DNA of 64,000 nt from Anaerolineaceae bacterium (GTDB taxonomy: Bacteria > Chloroflexota > Anaerolineae > Promineifilales > Promineifilaceae): contig PABI01000060.1 in assembly GCA_002699125.1 (NCBI GenBank), forward strand, positions 88,570-152,569, in the 5' to 3' direction. This document shows, piece after piece, positions 15,406-23,156 of this stretch (positions are counted from its first letter, which is position 1; each line of letters opens with the position of its first letter). Both the position numbers and the translations under genes were made by a program. The notes beneath the pieces were generated by a model, which was not told the origin of the DNA, did no database searches, and saw only the letters and a list, made by a program, of their open reading frames with translations.

Positions 15406-15897
15406 TCATTTTGAGCGTTTCCGGGGAGTAACCGCCATAATCCGGTAACGAATTTCGCCGGCGGGGGCGTGAACGATGATTTCGTCTCCGACCTGGTGAT
15501 CAAGTAAAGCTTTTCCCAGCGGCGATTCGTTGGAGATGAACCCGTGACCGGGATCGGCTTCTGCTTTGCCGACGATGGTATACTGCTCGGTTTCGCCGTC
15601 GTTGGTTTGCACGGTGACGGTTTCGCCGATGTTGACAATGTTGTCTTCGTTGCCCGGTTCAATGATCTGGGCGTGATCGATCATATGTTGCAGTTCCTGG
15701 ATACGGCCGTCAATAAAGGCCAACTCCTCCTCAACCAACATATATTCCGTCTGGTCCATCCAATCGCCGTCCCCTTTGGCTTCTTGCATCTCTTCAACTG
15801 TTTGGGGACGTTTTACCGTTTGCAGCTGTGTTAACTCTTCTTGCAGTTCAACCAGACCTTTTTTTGTCACATAAATAGGCTTGTCATCAACCATCAT
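15406..15897 (-). CDS. greA: Transcription elongation factor GreA
   Basis: This protein has 163 aa from ATG 15897. An N-terminal coiled coil (YVTKKGLVELQEELTQLQ) has its acidic tip near GDGDWMDQTEY, and a C-terminal FKBP-like domain contains GKAEADPGHGFISNESPLGKALL. GreA rescues backtracked RNA polymerase by stimulating transcript cleavage. The tip reads GDGDWMDQTE where E. coli GreA has a DLSENAEY-like stretch, so it is a divergent GreA/GreB-like factor that keeps acidic residues at the tip. It starts within a few bases of the usp stop, after AAGGTG, so the two are probably one operon. Confidence 0.9.
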   Translation of the reverse strand: MMVDDKPIYVTKKGLVELQEELTQLQTVKRPQTVEEMQEAKGDGDWMDQTEYMLVEEELAFIDGRIQELQHMIDHAQIIEPGNEDNIVNIGETVTVQTNDGETEQYTIVGKAEADPGHGFISNESPLGKALLDHQVGDEIIVHAPAGEIRYRIMAVTPRKRSK

Positions 15898-15898
15898 C

Positions 15899-16399
15899 TT
15901 ACACCTTCCCGGTTTTGCCGGTTGGTACCTCGCGTGAGGCATCCTCTTCTGCCGGTACACGAACGAGCATAATGGGAACGTGAGCATGGCGCAAAACTTT
16001 GTCGGCCACACTGCCAAACACCCAGCGCATCAGGCCGCCACGTCCATGGGTGCTCATCACAATTGTGTCTGCCTCAAAATCGTCAACGGCCGTTAAAATT
16101 GCCTCTGCTGGTGATTTGCCCATTACAATTTGCACATTCACCTGGATGCCGGCGCGCTGCAGCTCTTGCCGTTTGGCTTCCATGTAGCTGGTTGCCTCTC
16201 GTTTCATCTCCTGGTTCAGGCTGTTCAGATCGCTGTAAGTGCCAGAACTATCGTGCCCAAAGCCAACAACATAGGGTAGGGCAACAACCTGGAGCAGCGT
16301 AATGCTGCTTTCAAATTGAGCGGCAATTGATTTGGCCATTGGCAGAGCCAACTCGGCCAATTTTGACCCATCCAGGGGAACTAACAAATGTTTAAACAT
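15899..16399 (-). CDS. Universal stress protein (UspA family)
   Basis: This is a 166-aa protein beginning MFKHLLVPLDGSKLAE, with the nucleotide-binding motif G-x2-G-x9-G-S at GRGGLMRWVFGSVADKVL near residues 125-143. That motif marks ATP-binding members of the family. It is likely cytoplasmic and induced by stress. GAGG precedes the ATG. It is the first gene of a pair with greA, whose ATG follows the usp stop codon almost directly. Confidence 0.93.
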   Translation of the reverse strand: MFKHLLVPLDGSKLAELALPMAKSIAAQFESSITLLQVVALPYVVGFGHDSSGTYSDLNSLNQEMKREATSYMEAKRQELQRAGIQVNVQIVMGKSPAEAILTAVDDFEADTIVMSTHGRGGLMRWVFGSVADKVLRHAHVPIMLVRVPAEEDASREVPTGKTGKV

Positions 16400-16421
16400 T
16401 ATTTACCTCAAAAGTTAATAT

Positions 16422-16586
16422 TTATCGATCTCGCTTGCCCTGCTTCTGCCGGGACTTTTTCTTCTTTTGCTCCGCTTTGTTTCGCTTTTTCGCTTTGGCT
16501 TTTTCTGCCTTATGTTTGTGAACACGTTCTTTCTTTTTCCGAATGCGCCGCGGCGTTTTCTTGAGCGAATCATCCTCGTTACTCAT
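16422..16586 (-). CDS. Small highly basic protein (54 aa)
   Basis: This ORF runs from ATG 16586 to TAA 16422 with GGAGG seven bases before the start. The protein begins MSNEDDSLKKTPRRIRKKK and then consists mainly of Lys, Arg, Gln and Ala, with almost no hydrophobic residues. It resembles ribosome-associated or nucleic-acid-binding tails, but I recognise no family. It lies just upstream of usp and greA on the same strand, with 22 bp to the usp start codon, so it may be the first gene of that operon. Confidence 0.65.
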   Translation of the reverse strand: MSNEDDSLKKTPRRIRKKKERVHKHKAEKAKAKKRNKAEQKKKKSRQKQGKRDR

Positions 16587-16842
16587 TGTGTGCCTCCTTA
16601 TACCAGTGACACTATCCCAGTCGCCATAGAATTTGATTTAATCAGGCAGCGTTTACCATGGCCCGATAAATCCAACGTGTCTTAACGGGCAATGTACCCA
16701 TCTTTGGGCAAGAACAGAAGTAACAAAGGGAATCAAAACAGGATGATAAAAATCACCACTCGCTTCCAACTTTTTGCCTTTTACTTCTCACTTATCATTG
16801 AATTGAGTTGCCCGGAATGCCACGTCAAACTATCATTCCTAC

Positions 16843-18867
16843 ATGGTTATTTTGCAGGCAAATGAACTGGCCCATTCATTTGGGGCCGATGATTTATTTG
16901 AGGATGTTTCGCTACTGCTGCACGCCAAGGATCGGGTAGGGCTGGTTGGTCCTAACGGCGTGGGCAAGACGACGCTGCTGCTTATTTTGGCCGGGCTGCT
17001 GGAGCCAACTGGCGGCACCGTTAAGCGCGAAGAAGATCTGACGCTGGGCTATTTGCGGCAAGAGGCGGTGCTGACATTTGCCGGGCAAGAGAACACCGTC
17101 TACGAAGAGATGCTCTCCGTTTTTGCCAACTTGCGTGGGCAGGAAGCGCGGCTGCGGGAGCTGGAAGCAAAAATGGAAGCGGGCGAGATGGGGGAGGAGG
17201 TGTTGGATGAATACGGCCGTATCCAAACCCTCTACGAACACGGCGGCGGCTACGACTACCAGCACGACATCAAGCGCGTTTTACATGGGTTGGGGTTTGA
17301 GGCGGAGCAGTGGGATGTGCCGCTGGAACACCTGAGCGGCGGGCAGAAAACCCGCATCTTGTTGGGGCGGCTGCTCCTGGAAAAGCCCGATTTGCTCATC
17401 CTCGACGAGCCAACCAACCATCTGGATACCAGTGCCATCGAATGGCTGGAAAAAACGCTGCGCACCTGGGAAGGTTCCCTCATCATCGTCAGCCACGATC
17501 GCTACTTTTTGGACCGTGTGGTCAACCAGGTGTGGGCGATGGGGCCTTCGGCCTTGAAGAGCTACAAAGGCAACTACAGCACCTACGTCCAGCAGCGTGA
17601 AATCGAGTGGCAGCATGAAGAAACGGTGTTCAACAACGAGATGGCCCGCATGGAAGCGGAGCTGGAATTCATCCGTAAAAACATTGCCGGGGGCAAAACT
17701 GACATTGCCAAAGGCAAGCTGAAGCGGCTCACCCGCGACCTTGTGCTCATTGAAGAAGTGGGGCTGCTGGGGATGCAGGGCAAAAACTGGCTGCAAATTG
17801 GCGAGCGGGTACGCACCTTCACCGTTAACGAGGCGGCCCAACGCCTTAAAGAGCTGCCCACGCCCGCCAGCCGCATGCCCAAACTCAAAATCAAGCTCAA
17901 GCCGGAGCAGCGCGGCAGCCGCTTTGTCCTGCGCACCAAGAAGCTGCGCATTGGCTACCCGGACAACGTCTTGTTTGACTGTGACGACATCAACCTGGAG
18001 CGGCTGGACTGCGTGGCCCTGATTGGTCCCAACGGCAGCGGCAAAAGCACCTTTTTGCGCACGCTCATGGGTGAAATTCCACCGCTGCGAGGCAAAATTC
18101 GCCTGGGGGATGGACTGATCCTGGGCTACTTTGCCCAGGGACATGAACAGCTAGACGTGAACCGGCGCGTGCTGGATGAGGTGCTGGCCCACAAACCGAT
18201 GTCGCCGGAAGAAGCGCGCAACTATTTAGGGCAATACCTGTTCCGCGGTGATGAGGTGTTTAAGCAGGTGGGCGCTCTCAGCGGCGGCGAGCGCGGGCGA
18301 TTGGCGCTGGCGCTACTGGCACTGGACGAAGCCAACTTCCTGCTGCTGGATGAGCCGACCAACCACCTGGACATCCCTTCGCAGGAAGCGCTGCAAGCCG
18401 TCCTGGAGCAGTTTGACGGCACGATTGTGTTGGTGAGCCATGATCGCTACCTGGTAGACCGGTTGGCCACGCAAATCTGGGAACTGCGCGAGGAACATTT
18501 GCACATTTTTGAAGGCACCTACCAGGAATTCCTGGCAACCAAAGAAGGCGGCGAATCGGCCATCACCACCGTTTCCTCTAAAGTGGCCTTGCCTACAAAA
18601 GATAAGGAACTGCCGCCGGTAAATCTGGACTGGATTGAGGACGTGGTGGATCCACTGCATTTCACCGCCGAAGATCGCCGGGAACGCAGCCGCCGCATCC
18701 GCGAGCTTACCGAGCAAATCGAGGAAACCGAAGGCTGGCTGGCGCAGCTCACCTTCCAGTTGGCCCGGGCCACAGGGGCGCGCAAAGAAGAACTGGAACG
18801 GGAAACGGCCGTTGCCCAAGCCGAACTCAATGCCCTCTCCACCGAGCTGGATGAGCTCATGGCCTGA
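16843..18867 (+). CDS. ABC-F family ATPase
   Basis: This 674-aa protein has two ABC domains and no membrane segment. The first has GPNGVGKTT near residue 38, LSGGQKTR and LLILDEPTNHLD. The second has GPNGSGKST near 398, LSGGERGR and LLLDEPTNHLD. A charged linker joins them, and a C-terminal coiled coil starts near residue 600 (RRIRELTEQIEETEGWL). This order is typical of Uup/EttA-type ABC-F proteins, which bind the ribosome and affect translation or antibiotic resistance. The subfamily cannot be decided by eye; the C-terminal coiled coil favours a Uup-like member. No clear ribosome binding site precedes ATG 16843. Confidence 0.92.
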   Translation: MVILQANELAHSFGADDLFEDVSLLLHAKDRVGLVGPNGVGKTTLLLILAGLLEPTGGTVKREEDLTLGYLRQEAVLTFAGQENTVYEEMLSVFANLRGQEARLRELEAKMEAGEMGEEVLDEYGRIQTLYEHGGGYDYQHDIKRVLHGLGFEAEQWDVPLEHLSGGQKTRILLGRLLLEKPDLLILDEPTNHLDTSAIEWLEKTLRTWEGSLIIVSHDRYFLDRVVNQVWAMGPSALKSYKGNYSTYVQQREIEWQHEETVFNNEMARMEAELEFIRKNIAGGKTDIAKGKLKRLTRDLVLIEEVGLLGMQGKNWLQIGERVRTFTVNEAAQRLKELPTPASRMPKLKIKLKPEQRGSRFVLRTKKLRIGYPDNVLFDCDDINLERLDCVALIGPNGSGKSTFLRTLMGEIPPLRGKIRLGDGLILGYFAQGHEQLDVNRRVLDEVLAHKPMSPEEARNYLGQYLFRGDEVFKQVGALSGGERGRLALALLALDEANFLLLDEPTNHLDIPSQEALQAVLEQFDGTIVLVSHDRYLVDRLATQIWELREEHLHIFEGTYQEFLATKEGGESAITTVSSKVALPTKDKELPPVNLDWIEDVVDPLHFTAEDRRERSRRIRELTEQIEETEGWLAQLTFQLARATGARKEELERETAVAQAELNALSTELDELMA

Positions 18868-18925
18868 TTCAGGTTCCGCTACCCAGGTTTTGTGCTGACC
18901 AGAAGCAAGCCGAGAGTAGCGATTC

Positions 18926-19540
18926 TCAATTTGTGGTGCCAATAACAACATTCACAATTGCCGAGCGCGTTATCGGACTAATTTGAGAAAAATCATTTAT
19001 TTTTGTAGGAACTTGAGCCCGGTTTAGTTCACTGACAATTGCAACCAGGGAAATCGTATCACCCGGTTCCGGTTTGTTGTCAGTATCGCCAATCCATGCG
19101 ATGCCTGACCATTGACCATCTGTATTCATTGTAACAGCTGGCTGGATCCACCATCCTTCAGCAAACGGGTCAGCTGGGTGTAGCAAAACAAATACGTTCC
19201 AATCAGAATTATCTGCAATGCGTTTAGACGTTCCGGTGACTTGAAAAGACCCAGAGCCAGTTTCTATAATTGTGACCTCAATGCTCATACCCTCCCCAGG
19301 ATTGCTAAAATTGATTTCGGGGCCTGGGGTGAGCAGATTAACAAGAAGCGATGCAACCACAAACGTGGCAACTCCCGCTATGCCGGCTGCAATCCAGCCC
19401 CAATAAATCCGATACTCTTTTTCGGGTTTATTAGCGATGCCTGGATTATCAACCTTTCGTTTGGCGATAATTGCAACGATAATGGCAAAAATACCCGATA
19501 TGACATTACCCAGAACGGTTGGTGCTAGAAAATTTTCCAC
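18926..19540 (-). CDS. Membrane-anchored protein of unknown function
   Basis: This 204-aa protein starts at GTG 19540 after AAGGAGG. Two hydrophobic helices (near residues 10-27 and 47-70) flank a short basic loop. The rest is a soluble domain of about 130 residues that looks like a beta-sandwich, with NFSNPGEGMSIEVTI and NVFVLLHPADPFAEGWWIQP. It would sit outside the cell. I recognise no named family. Its neighbours do not suggest a role. Confidence 0.7.
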   Translation of the reverse strand: MENFLAPTVLGNVISGIFAIIVAIIAKRKVDNPGIANKPEKEYRIYWGWIAAGIAGVATFVVASLLVNLLTPGPEINFSNPGEGMSIEVTIIETGSGSFQVTGTSKRIADNSDWNVFVLLHPADPFAEGWWIQPAVTMNTDGQWSGIAWIGDTDNKPEPGDTISLVAIVSELNRAQVPTKINDFSQISPITRSAIVNVVIGTTN

Positions 19541-19617
19541 GATACCCTCCTTTTGTGTCTTGCTACGCAGGACTGAAGCAACCTCAAAAGGATGTTACCA
19601 ATTCAAAGTTGTCATTG

Positions 19618-20835
19618 TCAATTCCGTTTGAAATTTTTCAGCCCCGGATAAACGGGCATTACAGCCAGGCCCGGCCATTCCTTCTGTAAAATGCGCAGAT
19701 AAGATTCCAGCGTTTCAGCAATGGCAAGCTGATGATTGGTTTCATGGGCAAATTGGATGAAGCTTTGATAGAGGGTCATTACTCTGGCGCGGGTCCTTTG
19801 TGCTGATTCGGTCGTTAAGCCCATTTTTTCATTGGCCAAGGCCTCATCGCCAATGGCAAAGCGTTCCTTGAAATAATTAGGCCAGATGCCAATCCAGCGG
19901 CTGAGCGCCCAATGGGCACAGGCATCAACCAGCGCTTTGGCAAAAAATGACTCATCACTGATTTGGGGAAGCACCTCAGTTATTTCCTGTTGGTAAGCAT
20001 GTTCAAGCTGATGGGCAAATTCAGACGGTACACTTTGTACCTGTCCCGTATGCGGAAACCCCAAACGGGCCGAAACCACATCCAGCAGCCCATGATGGTA
20101 GGCACCAAATTCATAATCAAGCAGCTGCACAGTGCCATTCAGGTACAAAAAGTTGTGTGGTCCGGCATCGGCATGAATGAAGCTGCGAAACGGCGTGGGG
20201 CCATGAATGGCTTGCTCTAACTCTTGCAGCGCCTCCCAAAAACCGGCGGCCGGCTGGAAGTGTAGCGTCTCAAAGCATTCTTCAAAACGCGCCGCTTTTT
20301 CCCGGAAATCGAGGGTTGAATCGGACAGGGGGGAGGCGGCATTTAAGCGGAATTGGATGGCGGTGAATGTGCTCTCACGGCCGTATGCTGCTGCCTGCAT
20401 TTTGCCTAAAAATGTGCCGATAGCCGTCAGCCCTTTTTGTGCCGCCTCTCGATCATCACTACGGAGCAGATCTAATACTGTTGGGTGTTTGCCAAAGTCC
20501 TCAAGGATAATGAAATTATTGTCCCGGCTGCTGGCTAAAAGACGCGGCCCATAACTGGCCTGACCCGAAAGATTTGTGAGAAATTCCAGGCTGGCCCACT
20601 CGTTGAGAAAGCGGTGTGACTCGCTGCTGGGGCTGCCTGGGTTGTTAAATTTGGTGGTTGTGACCTGCTTAAGAATGACAGATGGGGGAAAGTCAGTCAG
20701 CGATGACTCTAGCTGGCAGCGCAGGACCACATTTTCACTGCTCAACTTTTCCGGATTGACCAACTTTATGGCGTGTCCTGTCGCTGCGGTGAGTAAGCCT
20801 TCCGCCAGTGGGATGAGATCGGTTTCGTTTGTCAT
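19618..20835 (-). CDS. Aminoglycoside phosphotransferase-like kinase
   Basis: This is a 405-aa protein with the APH/choline-kinase fold. The catalytic loop is FIHADAGPHNFLY near residue 220, where Asp is the catalytic base and Asn binds metal. The DFG-equivalent is LLDYEFG about 15 residues later. The N-terminal lobe has VILKQ as the ATP-binding Lys. The family covers antibiotic kinases and small-molecule kinases, and the substrate cannot be read here. I choose ATG 20835 over the TTG one codon earlier. A C-terminal helical extension follows residue 300. Confidence 0.8.
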   Translation of the reverse strand: MTNETDLIPLAEGLLTAATGHAIKLVNPEKLSSENVVLRCQLESSLTDFPPSVILKQVTTTKFNNPGSPSSESHRFLNEWASLEFLTNLSGQASYGPRLLASSRDNNFIILEDFGKHPTVLDLLRSDDREAAQKGLTAIGTFLGKMQAAAYGRESTFTAIQFRLNAASPLSDSTLDFREKAARFEECFETLHFQPAAGFWEALQELEQAIHGPTPFRSFIHADAGPHNFLYLNGTVQLLDYEFGAYHHGLLDVVSARLGFPHTGQVQSVPSEFAHQLEHAYQQEITEVLPQISDESFFAKALVDACAHWALSRWIGIWPNYFKERFAIGDEALANEKMGLTTESAQRTRARVMTLYQSFIQFAHETNHQLAIAETLESYLRILQKEWPGLAVMPVYPGLKNFKRN

Positions 20836-20949
20836 CAATTGCCTGTTTGACCTGGTAACGTGCCGGGAGAACTATAGCATAAAGTGCCGGTTTTAGGGGA
20901 TACGTGGGGAAGAAACGGCCGTTGCCCAAACGACCCTGATGACTTAAGT

Positions 20950-21155
20950 TCAGGAATCCATCAATGCTTGTAGCTCTGAAAAGTTGGCAACTTCTGGATC
21001 GAAAACTGAACGGAGTCGATTTCTGATACGCCAATCATGGAGATCGTCATTTGTTCAACAGGAAACTGGAGAAATAGCTCGTTGATGAAATCCGAGCCAA
21101 TTTCTGGAGCGTAGCGTTTTGCCAGGGCACTGGCATCAAAAAAGACCCAAACCAA
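20950..21155 (-). pseudogene. PIN-domain (VapC-like) toxin remnant
   Basis: From ATG 21155 the frame encodes FFDASALAKRY and then MTISMIGVSEI, the N-terminal third of a PIN nuclease with its first catalytic Asp. The next frame then encodes DPEVANFSELQALMDS and a TGA at 20950, which looks like the C-terminus of the same family. About 80 residues including the middle acidic residues are missing and the frame changes at the junction. This is best explained by an internal deletion. The remnant follows the gene at 21159 by only three bases, the usual antitoxin-toxin layout. Confidence 0.65.
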
Positions 21156-21158
21156 GAA

Positions 21159-21467
21159 TTATTCCTCCCGCATTGCAATGATGCTTTGGCTTAGCTCGTT
21201 TTTGTCGAGTCCGGCTTCGCGCATTTTTTGCTGTAGTGCTTCGGCACCAATAGGCTGGCCTTGAATGTCTAAATCAGAGAGAAGTCTGGCGAATTGCTCT
21301 TTGAGCGCTGTTTTATCAACCCATTTGTAGGTAACGGCCGTTTCGCGCAGCGTATTTTTGGCAGGTTGCTGGGGCAACGCCTCTAGCTCTTTGCGAATAG
21401 CGGCAATTTCCGCTTCAAGGTGGCTCAGTTTGGCGGATAATTTTTGGATGTCTGCCTGTTGGTACAT
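21159..21467 (-). CDS. Putative antitoxin-like coiled-coil protein
   Basis: This is a 102-aa protein with GAGGAACC before the ATG. Residues 5-32 form a coiled coil (KLSAKLSHLEAEIAAIRKEL). The C-terminal part, LQQKMREAGLDKNELSQSIIAMREE, resembles the partner proteins encoded upstream of PIN toxins. The decayed PIN gene follows directly. The name antitoxin is inferred from this position, since I recognise no VapB DNA-binding motif. With the toxin broken, this gene may be a leftover. Confidence 0.6.
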   Translation of the reverse strand: MYQQADIQKLSAKLSHLEAEIAAIRKELEALPQQPAKNTLRETAVTYKWVDKTALKEQFARLLSDLDIQGQPIGAEALQQKMREAGLDKNELSQSIIAMREE

Positions 21468-21590
21468 GGTTCCTCAACTCCCGATTCTTCAGATGGTGCA
21501 GTTTACCAATGTTGTTGCGGCTCTGTCAATTTATGTTGTGGCGAAGTAGTTTGGGGGGACAGCCGTTTCCCCATACGAATCATCCAAGTT

Positions 21591-21714
21591 TGTCATTTCG
21601 ACCCCTTCGGCTCTGCTCGGGGCAGGCTACGGGAGAAATCCCTCAAGTCATTCTCTGGCTCAAAGTTTGCCAGGTTTAGAAAGATTTCTCGCCAAAAAGC
21701 GGCTCGAAATGACA
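21591..21714. mobile_element. 124-bp MITE-like element with perfect 11-bp terminal inverted repeats
   Basis: TGTCATTTCGA at 21591-21601 is the exact inverse complement of TCGAAATGACA at 21704-21714. Inside, GAGAAATC at 21633-21640 faces GATTTCTC at 21683-21690, so the element folds on itself. It contains CCCTTCGGCTCTGCTCGGG, related to the dispersed CTTCGACAGGCTCAG word. It has no coding capacity. The rest of the gap from 21468 to 21868 shows no gene. Confidence 0.7.
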
Positions 21715-21868
21715 GGTCAAGGTTGCAAGTTTTGCCTGAATTCAATTTTGAGAGAGAAGGTCATGTGATAGACATGCCGACCTTCGCATAATCAGTAAGT
21801 AGCGATCTGTCTTCCTGCCACTCATCTGGCATAAAAGATGCAGTGGCTCTGCCAATTTAATGGGTGGC

Positions 21869-23014
21869 TTATAAAACATTTGCTTCTATTTTTGAACGAA
21901 GATTAGGATGCGCTACTTCTAATGCTAGATCAATTATTTGTTGAATGTTGCTTCTGCTGTAATTTGTTCCTAACCACCAACCCGGTACCACTTCAACCGA
22001 ATGCTCATCGGCTAAATCTGGGCGACCAGGGTACAAATCTTCTCGAACTCTGGCTATATATCTCCGCTTTTTCCCGTGTTTTCGAGAGGCAAATCTTTCA
22101 AGAAATGTGTCATCCTCGTCTGCCAAGAGCTGCAATAATTGAGTCATTACATCTCTAGCTGACGAAGCAGAGTAAGTCTTTTGCTTAAATTTGAAAGAAT
22201 ATTTGTTTCTAGTAGCGGTGGCTTTTCGTTCCTTAGCTTTGCGGTTTGATTCGCGCGGGTAATTGGTAATTTCAGGAACTTTAGTAGTCGGAGAAGCTTT
22301 TCCTGCCATTGCAAGCAAAAATCTACTACAAAGTTCCAAATCTGGTTTGTATCCACAAAGGTCTTCAACTTTGTCAGATAGTAGTTCAACGAGGAGTGAA
22401 TCCTGTTCTTCTAGAAGCGTGCTCCAGGCTTTAGGTAAAACGGCTTTTATTTCTCTGTCTCTTGCTACATTCTGATAATCCGACCTGGCTGATTTAAGTG
22501 CATCCCCTGAACATACGGCCGTATAACTAAGATACCTTTCCAGCCTGCTTACAGCTTCATCAACATCACGTTCTAAAAGGTTTAATTTGTATACTCTTCT
22601 TTCATCATATCGTCCTTGCTCGCCTGGGAGGTAAAAGCTCCACTCTTCCCCATCGGTCAAAATCGCCATTGGAACGCCTAAATGGAACGCATATTCAAAA
22701 AGCTGCTTATCTGCCCCATCAGAAAGCCCAACCTTCTTGACCTCAACAAATACTGATGGTCGATTCGCCGGATGACAAAGAGCATAGTCTACCCGCCTTG
22801 CCTCAACAGTAAATTCTGGCGTAACGACCGATGTATTGAAAATAGGCCAACCGAGTTCATGAAGGATGGGCAAGAGAATGCCTTGTGAAACTGCTGCTTC
22901 TGAGATATAGCTTCCCTGTCGTAATCCCTCTCTAACAACTTTGATTTGGGTTCGAATAGTCACATTGAATCCTTTTGAGCTTGGCTGGAATTCTTGAATC
23001 TTAGCAAGTAACAT
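21869..23014 (-). CDS. HsdR N-terminal-like (PD-(D/E)XK) protein
   Basis: This is a 381-aa protein. The N-terminal 160 residues carry SQGILLPILHELGWPIF, then RRVDYALC and VFVEVKKVG, the D...ExK pattern of the type I restriction R-subunit N-terminal nuclease domain. No helicase motifs follow, so it is not a full HsdR. The remaining 200 residues are charged, and end in a domain with PGWWLGTNYS that I cannot name. No methylase or specificity gene lies nearby. It may be a solitary defence gene or a housekeeping protein of unknown role. The start at ATG 23014 lacks a clear ribosome binding site. Confidence 0.7.
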   Translation of the reverse strand: MLLAKIQEFQPSSKGFNVTIRTQIKVVREGLRQGSYISEAAVSQGILLPILHELGWPIFNTSVVTPEFTVEARRVDYALCHPANRPSVFVEVKKVGLSDGADKQLFEYAFHLGVPMAILTDGEEWSFYLPGEQGRYDERRVYKLNLLERDVDEAVSRLERYLSYTAVCSGDALKSARSDYQNVARDREIKAVLPKAWSTLLEEQDSLLVELLSDKVEDLCGYKPDLELCSRFLLAMAGKASPTTKVPEITNYPRESNRKAKERKATATRNKYSFKFKQKTYSASSARDVMTQLLQLLADEDDTFLERFASRKHGKKRRYIARVREDLYPGRPDLADEHSVEVVPGWWLGTNYSRSNIQQIIDLALEVAHPNLRSKIEANVL

Positions 23015-23156
23015 GTTGTATTGTCAATTTACATTATATGTACAAAGTTTTCTGCTTTTGTTGCTTTCGTGGCAGAATTATCGGTCTGTTCATAGACATT
23101 GTGACGCGGTGCGTTGATACTGTGGGGTGTGCTTCGTTAGCCCAAGGAGGTTGTAA

